A DNA stretch of 64,000 bases from JANMZO01 sp963763135 (GCA_963763135.1 CAVXNJ010000010.1:704124-768123); one strand, 5' to 3'. Positions 46,201-55,642 are shown, counted from the first letter of the stretch. A program made the numbers and translations. The notes: a model not told the origin generated them from the sequence alone.

Positions 46201-47511
46201 TTGACGCAGGCGGCGTCCCGCACGATCGAGTGCATGAGTCGCTCCTTGTTCCGTATCGAACCCGCTTCCTCCGGTCTCTCAACGAACGCACGACTATCTC
46301 CCTCTACCTGTACCCCACTCGACCCGGTAACTCACCAGACCGGGTCGTTTCGCGTCCGGGCGGAGCGCACCGTCACGTCGTTGGGCGATCCGGGCACCGA
46401 AGTCGGGCACGACAAACGACGCAACGGAACATACGGATCTAAAGGCGGCAAGGGACGTGACGGGCGGGATGAGGCGTTCACCGCCGTCCGATCGCTGGCT
46501 CTGGTTGTCGTCGTGCTGTGGCACTGGGTCTTTGCGACCGTGCGTTGGGATGCCAAGGGGCCGCATGCGGGCAATCCGCTGCACGTCGTGCCCGGCGGGT
46601 TTGTGCTCACCTGGTTCCTGCAGGTGATGCCACTGTTCTTTCTCATCGGCGGCTGGGCATCGTGGAGCTCGCTCACCCGGCATCAGCAGCGGGGTGGTTC
46701 GGACCGGACCTGGTTGCGTGCCCGAGCCGGTCGCCTCGCCCAGCCGGCCGTGCCCTTGGCGGTTGGTTTGATCACCGCGAAGCTCCTGCTGAGCCCGTGG
46801 GCTTTTGGCGTTGTGCTGCTGGCCGCATCACCGCTTTGGTTTCTCGGTGTCTACCTGCCGCTTACGCTTCTCACACCGCTGCTGGTTCGAGCGCATCGCC
46901 GCTCCACTCGGTTGGCGTTCGCAACAACCACGACAGTGGTCATCGCCACACAGATTGCTAGGTTCGCATATCACCTGGAGTCTGGTGCACTCACCCTGGT
47001 CACGTTCGTCGCCGTTTGGGGATTGCTCTACCAGGTCGGCTTCCATCTCGAGCGGCTGCGGAATCACCGACGCGAAGCGCTGGGTCTCGGCCTCGTTGGG
47101 TTGATCGGCATCGGTGTCTGTGTCGCCTTGGGTTACCCGGCATCAATGGTGGCGGTGAAGGGTGAGGCCATTTCCAACATGGGACCGCCAACGGCTGCGA
47201 TCGCCGCACTCGGGCTGTTTCAAGCGGGCCTGGTGACGTACCTTGTCAACTTCTTCGGGCGGGCCGCCGATTCGAAACAACTAGGCACACTTATTACCTG
47301 GGTTGATCGGAACCAGATGGCGATCTACGTCGTGCACCTTCCACTGTGGGTGCTTCAGCTCGTCATGCTGCGGTCGACGCTTCTCGGGCTGTCGAACACA
47401 CCCACCCTCGGATGGCTTATCACCCGGCCGATCTGGATCCTCGGCCCCGGGTACGTGCTCGTGCGGTTGCTGTCGGCACTGCGCCTGGTCCCGCAGCCAC
47501 GACACCCGTGA
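46201..47511 (+). CDS. Acyltransferase-3 family membrane protein
   Basis: Up to 436 residues. From about residue 90 there are ten or so membrane helices in the acyltransferase-3 pattern: AFTAVRSLALVVVVLWHWVF with the conserved His, LQVMPLFFLIGGWASW, SPLWFLGVYLPLTLLTPLLV and the end RNQMAIYVVHLPLWVLQLVM. Members move acyl groups onto sugars or lipids of the envelope. The first 85 residues are not typical; the true start may be downstream, but no good alternative with a ribosome site is seen. Confidence 0.8.
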   Translation: MTQAASRTIECMSRSLFRIEPASSGLSTNARLSPSTCTPLDPVTHQTGSFRVRAERTVTSLGDPGTEVGHDKRRNGTYGSKGGKGRDGRDEAFTAVRSLALVVVVLWHWVFATVRWDAKGPHAGNPLHVVPGGFVLTWFLQVMPLFFLIGGWASWSSLTRHQQRGGSDRTWLRARAGRLAQPAVPLAVGLITAKLLLSPWAFGVVLLAASPLWFLGVYLPLTLLTPLLVRAHRRSTRLAFATTTTVVIATQIARFAYHLESGALTLVTFVAVWGLLYQVGFHLERLRNHRREALGLGLVGLIGIGVCVALGYPASMVAVKGEAISNMGPPTAAIAALGLFQAGLVTYLVNFFGRAADSKQLGTLITWVDRNQMAIYVVHLPLWVLQLVMLRSTLLGLSNTPTLGWLITRPIWILGPGYVLVRLLSALRLVPQPRHP

Positions 47512-47543
47512 CATTCCTTCTGTGGCGACTGTTATAGATTGAG

Positions 47544-47557
47544 CGAACATATGTACG
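47544..47557 (+). promoter_or_regulatory. LexA (SOS) box-like site
   Basis: CGAACATATGTACG differs by one base from the actinobacterial LexA consensus form CGAACATATGTTCG. It stands 18 bp before the likely start of the DUF222/HNH gene, a gene type known to be SOS-controlled in mycobacteria. Confidence 0.6.
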
Positions 47558-47574
47558 TTTCCGTGTGCTACAGT

Positions 47575-48786
47575 ATGTGTGTGGATACCTGTATCGCCGA
47601 TCAGATTGCCGTGGCACACGCCGCAATCGATCGCGTGTTGTCCAACCTCACAACCACTGAAATCACTGGTCAAACCGTCAAGCAGCTCCGGGGCTTGTTG
47701 GACCGTGTAGATCTTGGAATTACGTTCGCGTACAACCAGTACCGGAACTCGGGTGACTACTTCCTCGACGGTCACCCGAACGGTCCCGCTTGGCTCGCCG
47801 CGAACACCAACGCGCTACGTAGCGAAGGGTACGCCCGCAAAGAACACGCTGAGCTTCTTGATTTGTTGGGCTCGTTCGGTGACGCGTTCCACGCCAAGCG
47901 AATCGGCTACAACCACATCCGCATCCTCGCCCCGGCGGTGACCGAGGAACGACGCGACTTGGCCGTCCGCGATGAGGCTGTACTACTCGAGGCCGCCGAA
48001 GCGTTGTCGGCGTCGGAGTTCAAAGTGGCCGTACGCAAATGGATATCACTATGCGACGACGAACTGTCGGACCCAACCCGGCCCGACACCCACGCCGCCC
48101 GGCGCCGAGTTACGCTCACCGTGCTTCCCGACGGAACGTGGAAACTCGACGGGATCCTCGAACCGTTAGCCGGGGAAACACTCGCTGCTGCGTTTGCGGC
48201 GGTCATGCCATCGAAACGGTTACCCGACGATGACCGTTCGGTCGTGCAGAAACGTCACGACGCGCTCCATGACATCGCGAACGAAATCCTCGGCAACGAC
48301 GACCTCTCCGAAGTACACGGCTCGACTCCCCATGTCACGGTCGTCGTCAACGGTGAGAACGGCAACACCACCACAGCATCAGGCACCGTGCTCCCGCGAT
48401 GGGTGCGAGATGCCATGTGCTGCGACGCCACCTTCACCGCCGTGTTCATGTCAGGCAAAGGCGTACCGTTCGACGTCGGAACCCCCATCACCGGCATACC
48501 CCAACGCACCCGCAAAGCCATCCTCGCCCGCGACTGCCACTGCCGCTATCCCGGATGCTGCCGCCCAGCCCGCTGGTCCCACATCCACCACCTCAAACCC
48601 CGCGAAGACGGCGGAACCAACGAACCCGAAAACTTGGTTCTGCTGTGCAGCTTCCACCACCGACTCGTGCATCGATTGGGCCTCCGACTCACCCTCGACA
48701 CCGACAACATCACGCTTTTGATCCACTGGCCCAACGGCATAATCCTCCACAGCCCACCAACCAACCAGCTCACCCTCATGCGGTGA
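47575..48786 (+). CDS. DUF222/HNH endonuclease (13E12 type)
   Basis: About 403 residues from the ATG at 47575; a GTG at 47581 is also possible, and a longer TTG start at 47539 would run through the LexA-like box. The N-terminal DUF222 domain is helical (TGQTVKQLRGLLDRVDLGIT, WLAANTNALRSEGYARKEHA). The C-terminal HNH domain has CRYPGCCRPARWSHIHHLKP, GGTNEPENLVLLCSFHHRLV with the His/Asn/His set. Such genes occur in many copies in actinobacterial genomes and are often mobile or repeated; cellular role unclear. Confidence 0.88.
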   Translation: MCVDTCIADQIAVAHAAIDRVLSNLTTTEITGQTVKQLRGLLDRVDLGITFAYNQYRNSGDYFLDGHPNGPAWLAANTNALRSEGYARKEHAELLDLLGSFGDAFHAKRIGYNHIRILAPAVTEERRDLAVRDEAVLLEAAEALSASEFKVAVRKWISLCDDELSDPTRPDTHAARRRVTLTVLPDGTWKLDGILEPLAGETLAAAFAAVMPSKRLPDDDRSVVQKRHDALHDIANEILGNDDLSEVHGSTPHVTVVVNGENGNTTTASGTVLPRWVRDAMCCDATFTAVFMSGKGVPFDVGTPITGIPQRTRKAILARDCHCRYPGCCRPARWSHIHHLKPREDGGTNEPENLVLLCSFHHRLVHRLGLRLTLDTDNITLLIHWPNGIILHSPPTNQLTLMR

Positions 48787-48814
48787 TGGGACCGACCCAA
48801 CCTGCTGAAAGATC

Positions 48815-49360
48815 CTAGGCCCCACCTTGCTCGTTTAGCGAGGTGGTGTCGCCGCGCTTGGAGAACTTGTCGAAGTCGCCGACGAGCTTGAGGAACTCGG
48901 CGTTCACGGCGTCGATCGCTGATGCTTTGGGGTTGGGACCACCGCAGTGTTCCTCATCGGCCGAGACGATGGTCTTCTTGTCGACTCGAACTTCCAGCGT
49001 TCGGCCCGTTCCGCCGGTGCAGCCGGACGTGCTACCTCCTGGCTTGGCCGCCTTGACCTTGGGGAGCAACACATTGACACGGGCCCAGGTCGTGACGGGA
49101 ACCTTGAACGAACCCTTGGCCACCACCGTGCCATATGCATCGACGGTGACAGTGAAGACGCCGTTGCGGACGCGGCCGGTCCAACTCCGATGGTATTGCG
49201 GCGGAGTCGAGCTGTCGGAGAAGCTCATGTCGATTTCCGACGTCTTCGTCACCTTCGGCAACGCAGTGGCCTCAGCACGTGGCACCGTACCGAGAAGGAA
49301 TTGAACCAGCGTGACGGCGAGAATGACCATCCGACGTCGGGGTGCCGTCGGTCCCTTCAT
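48815..49360 (-). CDS. Hypothetical secreted protein
   Basis: A 181-residue protein with a signal peptide (MVILAVTLVQFLLGTVPRAE, cleavage near AEATA). The mature part has beta-rich stretches (SWTGRVRNGVFTVTVDAYGT), two Cys that may pair (STSGCTGG and EEHCGG) and a helical end. No family recognised. The stop is 9 bases before the start region of nothing else; it is followed on the minus strand only by the convergent HNH gene. Confidence 0.6.
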   Translation of the reverse strand: MKGPTAPRRRMVILAVTLVQFLLGTVPRAEATALPKVTKTSEIDMSFSDSSTPPQYHRSWTGRVRNGVFTVTVDAYGTVVAKGSFKVPVTTWARVNVLLPKVKAAKPGGSTSGCTGGTGRTLEVRVDKKTIVSADEEHCGGPNPKASAIDAVNAEFLKLVGDFDKFSKRGDTTSLNEQGGA

Positions 49361-49369
49361 GGCGTGCCT

Positions 49370-49780
49370 CTACTCCTGTACGAGTTCGACGAGCGTGCCA
49401 AACGTGGTCTTCGGGTGAATGAACGCGACGGTCGTGCCGCGTGATCCGGGACGCGGATGCTCGTCGAGCACCTTTCCACCGGATGCCTTCACCGATTCGA
49501 GCGCGGCTGCGCAATCGGCGACCCGGTAGCCCACGTGGTGGATGCCTTCGCCCTTCTTTTCCAGGTACTTCGCCACGGGCGAGTCGGGGCGCGTCGGCGT
49601 GAGCAACTGGATGTAGCTTTCCGCCACTTTCAGAAGCGCCTCCTCCACACCGTCGGACTCCACGACTTCACGATGGTCGACTTCGGCGCCGTAGACGTCT
49701 CGGTAGTACGCAATGGCAGCTTCGAGGTCGTTGACGGCGATGGCAACGTGATCGATTTCAGTGAGGAACGGCGTGGTCAT
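49370..49780 (-). CDS. mce: Methylmalonyl-CoA epimerase
   Basis: A 136-residue VOC-fold protein. IDHVAIAVNDLEAAIAYYRD, EALLKVAESYIQLLTPTRPD, EGIHHVGYRVADCAAALESV and FIHPKTTFGTLVELVQE are the epimerase pattern; the His and Glu residues in them bind the metal. It interconverts R- and S-methylmalonyl-CoA between propionyl-CoA carboxylase and the mutase. The ATG at 49780 matches the family; an extra 12-codon extension exists. The mutase is not in the window. Confidence 0.9.
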   Translation of the reverse strand: MTTPFLTEIDHVAIAVNDLEAAIAYYRDVYGAEVDHREVVESDGVEEALLKVAESYIQLLTPTRPDSPVAKYLEKKGEGIHHVGYRVADCAAALESVKASGGKVLDEHPRPGSRGTTVAFIHPKTTFGTLVELVQE

Positions 49781-49841
49781 ACATCCATTCTCGCGTCCCG
49801 TGGAAGGCATGACCATTCGGGCGCTAATCTGTGACAGTTCT

Positions 49842-49915
49842 GCGGGTGTAGTTCAGAGGTAGAACATCAGCTTCCCAAGCTGAGAACGCGGGTTCGATTC
49901 CCGTCACCCGCTCCA
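49842..49915 (+). tRNA. tRNA-Gly (anticodon CCC), CCA encoded
   Basis: The cloverleaf folds fully: acceptor GCGGGTG with CACCCGC, D arm GTTC/GAAC, anticodon stem TCAGC/GCTGA with loop TTCCCAA, T arm CGGGT-TCGATTC-CCG, then discriminator T and CCA. The loop gives anticodon CCC, glycine. Confidence 0.95.
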
Positions 49916-50042
49916 TCCATCCAACCAAGCAAAGGCCGGCTCAGATCGATTAGCCGTCCGTAGCGACCGGTCCGAAACCAGGTTGTCGACCGTTTCGCAC
50001 AGTTCGTACACGGGCGATCACCGCCGAGCATCATCGACCCCG

Positions 50043-50537
50043 TCAGATGCCGGTGCCTTCGGTGGAACCACCCAGGAAGGTCAGTGTGGTGTTGTCCCAG
50101 AAGATGCCGGTGCCGTCGGAGGTGCTGCCGAGGAATGCGAGTGTGCCGCTGAGGTTTCTCATGCGTGCGGTGGTTCCGTCAGAGCGGGTAACTGTCGCGC
50201 TGAAGCGGATCGTTCCTTTCCCCGTGGCTCGAAATCCCGTGGCGGTGCGGGTGCCGTCGAGGATGACGGTGCCGGTTCCGTTGATCGGAGCCCCACTGCT
50301 CAGCTGTCCAGTGAACGTGGCGTTACCGCTGGCGGTCTTCGCGGCGACACGGGTGAGTGTGATCTGGATGTCGATGGTTGCGGTGTACTTGACGCGTTTT
50401 GCCTTGGTGGTGGCAACTGTCGGCTGTGATGTGAGCACCAGGACTGCCAGCACTGCACTGAGCACTGCGGCGAGAACGCCTGTGAGCGCGTTGTTTCGGC
50501 GACGGCAGTGAGGCGACGGGATCACGTTCATGTTCAA
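50043..50537 (-). CDS. Hypothetical secreted beta-rich protein
   Basis: A 164-residue protein with an N-terminal hydrophobic helix (ALTGVLAAVLSAVLAVLVLT) followed by beta strands rich in Thr and Gly (YTATIDIQITLTRVAAKTAS, GTGTVILDGTRTATG). The end repeats LAFLGSTSDGTGIF and LTFLGGSTEGTGI, a short internal repeat. No family recognised. Confidence 0.55.
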   Translation of the reverse strand: MNMNVIPSPHCRRRNNALTGVLAAVLSAVLAVLVLTSQPTVATTKAKRVKYTATIDIQITLTRVAAKTASGNATFTGQLSSGAPINGTGTVILDGTRTATGFRATGKGTIRFSATVTRSDGTTARMRNLSGTLAFLGSTSDGTGIFWDNTTLTFLGGSTEGTGI

Positions 50538-50704
50538 AGTTCAGCATGCACGTGCCCGCGCGTCCACCGCGAACCGTGACGCAGATGCTAGGGCCGCGAG
50601 GAGGCCGAGCGGTTCGTCGACCCGGTCCCGCCGGAGCGGGCACATTCTGCGGTGCGGTCAAAGGACGAACGGTGACCCGGTCACTGAACGAACGACGGAC
50701 TTCG

Positions 50705-51106
50705 CTACGCCTGGAGAAACTCGACCCAGTTGCCGTCGGGGTCGACGACGATCGAGATGGTGATCCCGGGTCGAAGAGCGGTTACGGGAACGGCCACTTT
50801 GTAGCCGGCCTCGGCAACGGCAGCGGTGATGTCCTCGATGTTCGACACGCTGATGGTCCAGTAGCGATAGCCGTACGCTCCCTGGATTCCGCCACGCGGG
50901 GCCTTGGTCTCGAGGGGCTTGCCCGGATCGACGAGCTTGATCATGCTCGTGCCGCACATGAGGCGATACATCTTGGCGCCACCGGGCATGTCCATCGTTC
51001 CTGCTTCAGTAAAGCCAAGTGTGTCGCGGTAGAACTTCAACGACGCCTCCGGGTCACTGATGACAATGCCGAGATCGATCGAGTCTTTGGTGAGTGCGAT
51101 GGCCAT
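50705..51106 (-). CDS. VOC (glyoxalase-fold) family protein
   Basis: A 133-residue protein with the VOC half-module pair: SIDLGIVISDPEASLKFYRD, LGFTEAGTMDMPGGAKMYRL, YWTISVSNIEDITAAVAEAG and ISIVVDPDGNWVEFLQA. The last Glu is the usual metal ligand. Substrate unknown. It diverges from the P450 gene with 112 bp between; joint control is possible. Confidence 0.85.
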   Translation of the reverse strand: MAIALTKDSIDLGIVISDPEASLKFYRDTLGFTEAGTMDMPGGAKMYRLMCGTSMIKLVDPGKPLETKAPRGGIQGAYGYRYWTISVSNIEDITAAVAEAGYKVAVPVTALRPGITISIVVDPDGNWVEFLQA

Positions 51107-51218
51107 ACGGCCACCGTACCTGCGCGACTCGGGTCAGCGCACATCGGGTCTTCAAGAAGCGATGGGAAACCGAGGCCCGGTAGTTAGACGATTTCCGCCA
51201 TTCGGGTCAGACTGGGGC

Positions 51219-52442
51219 ATGTCCGCACCCACCCAGGTTCACATCGACCTGTTCGATGCCGCTTCGTTCGCCAACGGTCATCCGCACGATCAGTACGCGT
51301 GGTTGCGACAGAACGACCCGGTGCACCGGCATGCTGAACCCAACGGTCCGGGGTTCTGGGCGCTGACCCGACACGCCGACGTTCGCGCCGTGGGGCGTAA
51401 CGCAGAGGACTTCTCGTCGTCGCCGACGATCATGATCCCCGACAGTCAAGGCCCCGAACTAGGTGATCACCAGATGATGCTGATGATGGACCCGCCCCGT
51501 CACAGTGCGTTCCGTCGCCTGATGATCCCTGACTTTGTCCCGGTCGCCGTGACCCGGATGAAGGACCGGGTCGGGGAGCTCGCAACCCGAATCATCGACA
51601 ACGTCTGCGAGCGCGGGTCGTGCGATCTCGTGACCGACATCGCCGGCGAGATGCCGTCGTTCGTGGTGGCGGACATGCTGGGCTTGCCGCTGGACGATGG
51701 GCGCGAGCTGTACAAGCTCACGGAAATCATCCACTCCGCACCGGAGACGCTGCCCGAGGGGGCCGGCGCCAACGCGGTCATGAGTATGTTCGGCTATGCA
51801 CAGGGCGTGTGGGCCGACCGCAAGGCCAATCCTCGGGAGGATCTCTCGAGCCGGCTGGTTCATGCCCAGGTCGAGGGTCGGGCCTTCGACGAAATCGACT
51901 TCGCGCTGATGTTCCTCCTACTGGTCGATGCCGGCGGCGACACCACCCGCAACCTGGTGGCCGGCGGGCTCGACGCTCTGTTCGCCCACCCGGCCGAGTT
52001 CGACGCGCTGAAGAACAACTTCGATGAACTCATTCCCACGGCTATGGAGGAGTTGCTGCGCTGGGTGTCGCCGGTTACCTACATGCGTCGCACCGCCACG
52101 AAGGCGACGACAATCGGAGACACCCGCATCGAAGAAGGCGACAAGGTGGTCATGTACTACGGCTCCGCGAACCGTGACGAGTCCGTGTTCACCGACCCTT
52201 ACCGCCTCGACCTGACGCGCACCCCAAACGACCACCAGGCTTTCGGAGGCGGTGGCCCGCACTTCTGCCTCGGCGCGCACCTGGCGCGGGCCGAAGCGCA
52301 CGCCCTGCTGCGCGAGCTTCTCATCCGACTGCCCGACATCGCACCCGCCGGTCCGACCAAATGGCTGGCGTCGACCTTCATCAGCGGACCACAGCACCTT
52401 CCCGTCACGTTCACGCCGAGCGCACCAGCCACTGCGGCCTAA
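51219..52442 (+). CDS. Cytochrome P450
   Basis: A 407-residue bacterial P450. It has the I-helix LVDAGGDTTRNLVAGG at about residue 240, the ExxR region EELLRWVSPVTYMRRTATKA, and the heme loop FGGGGPHFCLGAHLARAE with the Cys at about 348. The I-helix has AGGDT where the oxygen-activating motif usually is AGxDT, so it is active-looking. The GPGFWALTRHADV start resembles CYP125/142-type steroid or fatty acid enzymes, but the substrate is not deducible. No ferredoxin partner next to it. The ATG at 51219 is the family start. Confidence 0.92.
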   Translation: MSAPTQVHIDLFDAASFANGHPHDQYAWLRQNDPVHRHAEPNGPGFWALTRHADVRAVGRNAEDFSSSPTIMIPDSQGPELGDHQMMLMMDPPRHSAFRRLMIPDFVPVAVTRMKDRVGELATRIIDNVCERGSCDLVTDIAGEMPSFVVADMLGLPLDDGRELYKLTEIIHSAPETLPEGAGANAVMSMFGYAQGVWADRKANPREDLSSRLVHAQVEGRAFDEIDFALMFLLLVDAGGDTTRNLVAGGLDALFAHPAEFDALKNNFDELIPTAMEELLRWVSPVTYMRRTATKATTIGDTRIEEGDKVVMYYGSANRDESVFTDPYRLDLTRTPNDHQAFGGGGPHFCLGAHLARAEAHALLRELLIRLPDIAPAGPTKWLASTFISGPQHLPVTFTPSAPATAA

Positions 52443-52468
52443 AGGTCCCACGCGTTGTTCGGAACGCA

Positions 52469-52500
52469 AAAGAAGCCCGCCTGGGAGGGCGGGCTTCTTT
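52469..52500 (+). terminator. Rho-independent terminator shared by convergent genes
   Basis: AAAGAAGCCCGCC and GGCGGGCTTCTTT form a perfect 13-bp stem around TGGGAG, with the stem ending in T residues. It follows the P450 stop by 27 bp and precedes the end of the convergent surface protein gene. Confidence 0.88.
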
Positions 52501-52524
52501 GCAATCAGCGTCGAAAACTGCGGA

Positions 52525-55263
52525 CTAGCAAACGACGATGGTCACGGGTGGACTCACCTTCACTGCCCCTGACGGGAACGTGGCTGTCATCGTCACCACC
52601 CAGGTCGACGGGTAGATGCCAGTCGTAAGCTTCCATAGGGTGTTCCCCGATCCAGACACGGGTGACAACGTGCGCAAGACGGTGTCGACCCCATTCGTTG
52701 CCGATATCTGAACGGTCGTTGCGCCGGCACTGGTACTTGCCTTCCAGTCAAAGGACCCGGTGAGACAGAACGGCGTAACGGTCAAGGTCAACGGGATTGT
52801 CGTGGTCGGCGCAACGGTCGTCGTCGGAGCAACGGTCGTCGTCGGAGCAACGGTCGTGGTCGGAGCAACGGCAATCGTTGGCTGAGTCGGGCAGGTGACC
52901 ATCTTCACGAGCGGAACTGGAGTCGACGTCCGAACACCACCAGGGAAGGTTGCCGTGGCAACCACCTTCCAGGTGTCATTCAGAATCCCGGTATCAAGGG
53001 ACCATACGGTTGGACCCCCGCTCAGCGTCGGCGCGTATGGACCTCCGCCTGCGCCCGTGCCCGTAACGGTGAGTCTCACCGAGCTGGCCGGAATGCTGGT
53101 GACTGCTTCCCAACGAAACGACACAGCGCTCTCGCAGGTGCGGAACGGCGTGACCACTACGGTTCCGATCGCACCGGTGTTGGGTGTCGGGGCGATGGTC
53201 GTGGTGGTCGTTGTGGCCGTCGGGACGGTGGTCGTGGTGACCGTAGTGAGGTCAGTCGGGTTTACTGCCGACGTCGGGATGAGGAAGGTGAACAGATCGT
53301 AGTTACCCAGCCCGCTCCAGTAGCCGCCTACCTGGTTCTGCGCAGAGCCAGCGGCGTAGTACGACCCGGCGGGCATCTGCGAGTTCGGCTGAGCGCCGAG
53401 GATGCCGTATTCACCCGAGATCACGGAGAACTCGATGTAGTACGCACCGGCGGGAAGCGTGATCGGACTCGGAAACATCAGCTCGCGGCGGACCGTGTTC
53501 GATGCGCACGTATTGGGTGCTGCCAACGGATACGGGTTGCAGGAAGTCAGACCGATGTCCGTACGCATCGCGGGAGCCATCGCGAACGCCTGCTGGACCA
53601 CCGGACTCATCGCGGTGCCGTTCATATCGGTAACGACGGCCGTCATTACTCCAGCGACCTTCGGTCCAATCGAGACAGAGACACCACTTACCTGCGTAGC
53701 CACTGCAGCAGTGACATGCTGCCGTTGCTTGCGGGGAACGCCACCGACGACAGCAACGGTCGGCGTGACGTCATCGAGGTTGCTCGAGAAGATGTCATAT
53801 CCGTTGCCCTGACTTCCACCGTTCGTGAAGTTGAACGCGACTTCGGGAGTGAAGCTGAACGCCGGGTGGTAGCACCAGTTGTTGTTGACCTGATTCGTAC
53901 AGTTCTTCCAGGCACCACCAGTCGGATACTGCCCGCCCGTGGATTTGTATTGAACTCCCCACTTCGGGAACGGCAGCACCTTCGTTTGTTGCGACTGCAT
54001 CTGACCGAACTGTTTTCCTCGCGTCGTATTGAAGTTGATTCCGTACCAGTTCTTGTCGCCGGCAACGTTCGGGTTCGTCCACACCAGGTGATAGACGGCG
54101 TCCTTCGTTATTGGCAGCGCCGAGCCCGAGCACGACTGCGGGGCAACGCAGGAAGTCAACGACAGGGCACTGAAGTAGCCGTAATTGTTGCTTCCGGGGA
54201 TGCCGATCCATTGGCCCTGGTTGCGCGATAGCGGAGCGACCCATTGAAACCAGGCGAGGGAAGGGCCTGTTGGGTTGTGGGCTGCGGTGTTGTCGTCGGC
54301 GTAGAAGTCGAGCCTGATAGTTCCACCGTTACCGGCCGAGTAGCACTGGTCCTCGTCAGAGGAAGGGGGGAGTGGAGTAGGGCAACCGATGAAGCTTGGC
54401 TGGACGCTGGAAATGCTCGTCGTATCCTTGGCTCCGAACACAATGTCGACCGCGGAATGAGACGTCACGACCATGCGTCCGAGTCCTTCGCTGGACCACG
54501 GCACACCGAGGACGCCTTCACTTGTCCCCGAAGTTTTCGGAACGACCGGGGCTGGTGGCAACACCGCAATCGTCGGGGTCGTTGGAGCAACAACCGTGGT
54601 TGGCGTTGTCGGCGCGGTTGGCGTGGTCGGCGCCACGGCAATCGTAGACGTGGTCGGCGCCACGGCAATGGTCGGCGTGGTCGGCGCTGCGATCGTCGAC
54701 GTCGGTCGAAGGGCTGTTGTCGTTGGCGGGCAGGTGGCTGCCATCACGAACGACACCGGGTCGGACGTCCGAACCTCCCCACCGGGGAAGGTGGCCGTGG
54801 CCACGATCGTCCAGGTGTCGGGAAGGATGCCTGTGTCGAGGGACCAAACGGTGGGTCCGCCACTCAGCGCTGCGCGGTACGGCCCGCCGGCGGCCCCGGT
54901 GCCTGTCGACGTCGTAGACACGGAAGTGGCTGGGACGCTCGTGACTACCTCCCATCGAAACGACGTGGCGGTTACGCATGCTGGGAACGGCGTCACGGTT
55001 ACGGTTCCGGTTCCCGTGGCTAGGACGGCGTCGCTTGTCGCCGGCGTCCTAGTCTGGGAAGTCGCCCGGGATGGAAATCCAATGCTCGAAAGAAGACCTC
55101 CGACGGTCACAAGCACAACCAGCATGACGCTGAGTTGGGCCTTCGTGGCTCGGCTGCGGACGACGCCGCCGCGCGAGGTTCCGAGGAACCAGTCGTGGAC
55201 ATCTCGATTGTCGAGTTTCCTAGATGGCGCGTCCTTTTGGGCGGGCCGGGTTACGTCGTTCAT
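52525..55263 (-). CDS. Large Thr-rich secreted/surface protein
   Basis: A 912-residue protein from the ATG at 55263. A membrane helix at about 50-70 (QLSVMLVVLVTVGGLLSSIG) lies behind a cytoplasmic start. Then come a repeated beta module (VTVTPFPACVTATSFRWEVV ... GGPTVWSLDTGILPDTW), a Thr/Pro-rich linker, and a central 430-residue Trp/Asn/Tyr-rich domain (LAWFQWVAPLSRNQGQWIGI). A second copy of the module, another Thr linker with APTTTV repeats, and a third diverged module close it. Each module has a Cys pair. It is an envelope-anchored, probably glycosylated display protein; target unknown. Confidence 0.75.
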   Translation of the reverse strand: MNDVTRPAQKDAPSRKLDNRDVHDWFLGTSRGGVVRSRATKAQLSVMLVVLVTVGGLLSSIGFPSRATSQTRTPATSDAVLATGTGTVTVTPFPACVTATSFRWEVVTSVPATSVSTTSTGTGAAGGPYRAALSGGPTVWSLDTGILPDTWTIVATATFPGGEVRTSDPVSFVMAATCPPTTTALRPTSTIAAPTTPTIAVAPTTSTIAVAPTTPTAPTTPTTVVAPTTPTIAVLPPAPVVPKTSGTSEGVLGVPWSSEGLGRMVVTSHSAVDIVFGAKDTTSISSVQPSFIGCPTPLPPSSDEDQCYSAGNGGTIRLDFYADDNTAAHNPTGPSLAWFQWVAPLSRNQGQWIGIPGSNNYGYFSALSLTSCVAPQSCSGSALPITKDAVYHLVWTNPNVAGDKNWYGINFNTTRGKQFGQMQSQQTKVLPFPKWGVQYKSTGGQYPTGGAWKNCTNQVNNNWCYHPAFSFTPEVAFNFTNGGSQGNGYDIFSSNLDDVTPTVAVVGGVPRKQRQHVTAAVATQVSGVSVSIGPKVAGVMTAVVTDMNGTAMSPVVQQAFAMAPAMRTDIGLTSCNPYPLAAPNTCASNTVRRELMFPSPITLPAGAYYIEFSVISGEYGILGAQPNSQMPAGSYYAAGSAQNQVGGYWSGLGNYDLFTFLIPTSAVNPTDLTTVTTTTVPTATTTTTTIAPTPNTGAIGTVVVTPFRTCESAVSFRWEAVTSIPASSVRLTVTGTGAGGGPYAPTLSGGPTVWSLDTGILNDTWKVVATATFPGGVRTSTPVPLVKMVTCPTQPTIAVAPTTTVAPTTTVAPTTTVAPTTTIPLTLTVTPFCLTGSFDWKASTSAGATTVQISATNGVDTVLRTLSPVSGSGNTLWKLTTGIYPSTWVVTMTATFPSGAVKVSPPVTIVVC

Positions 55264-55642
55264 CACTTGTTCCTTGGGTGGGGCAAGCGATAGAGTCACG
55301 AGTGGTTAGTAACGCTTATCGATCGCTTGCGGTTGATCTGGTTGGAACTGTCATTCGCCCCTCCCTGCAAGGAGGGGCGTTTGATTTCTTTGGGTTTTGG
55401 GAACCCGGTCGAAGGACACGCTTACGAAGCGCCCTGCGTTCACGAATCCTTTCTTGACCGTCATCGTTGAGTTCTTGTGGACCCTGAAAGTCTTTGACCT
55501 GACTCTTCCGCAGCGAGCGGATCTGTCATTTGTCGCTCTATTTCTTTCGGCCAAAAAGCGACAGTTCTGAATTCAAGAAAACTCACGTTGTCGTAGGGTT
55601 GAGGTCTGTTCTTTGAGGTCTGCTGTCCGGTTCTTCAGTCCC
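55264..55642. other. Structured leader / noncoding region upstream of the surface protein gene
   Basis: About 380 bp with lower GC than its surroundings and no convincing gene. It holds an inverted repeat (GCAAGCGAT at 55283 with ATCGCTTGC ending near 55331) and a strong hairpin at 55356-55379. AAGGAACA precedes the surface protein ATG. Confidence 0.5.
55356..55379 (+). terminator. Terminator-like hairpin
   Basis: CGCCCCTCC and GGAGGGGCG pair around CTGCAA and are followed on the plus strand by TTTGATTTCTTT. That is the shape of a plus-strand terminator, yet no plus-strand gene precedes it. On the minus strand it sits about 95 nt before the surface protein start. Confidence 0.6.

Noticed and set aside
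47539..47574. TTG start of the HNH gene
   Set aside because: It would place the LexA-like box inside the coding sequence; in-frame ATG and GTG lie just downstream.
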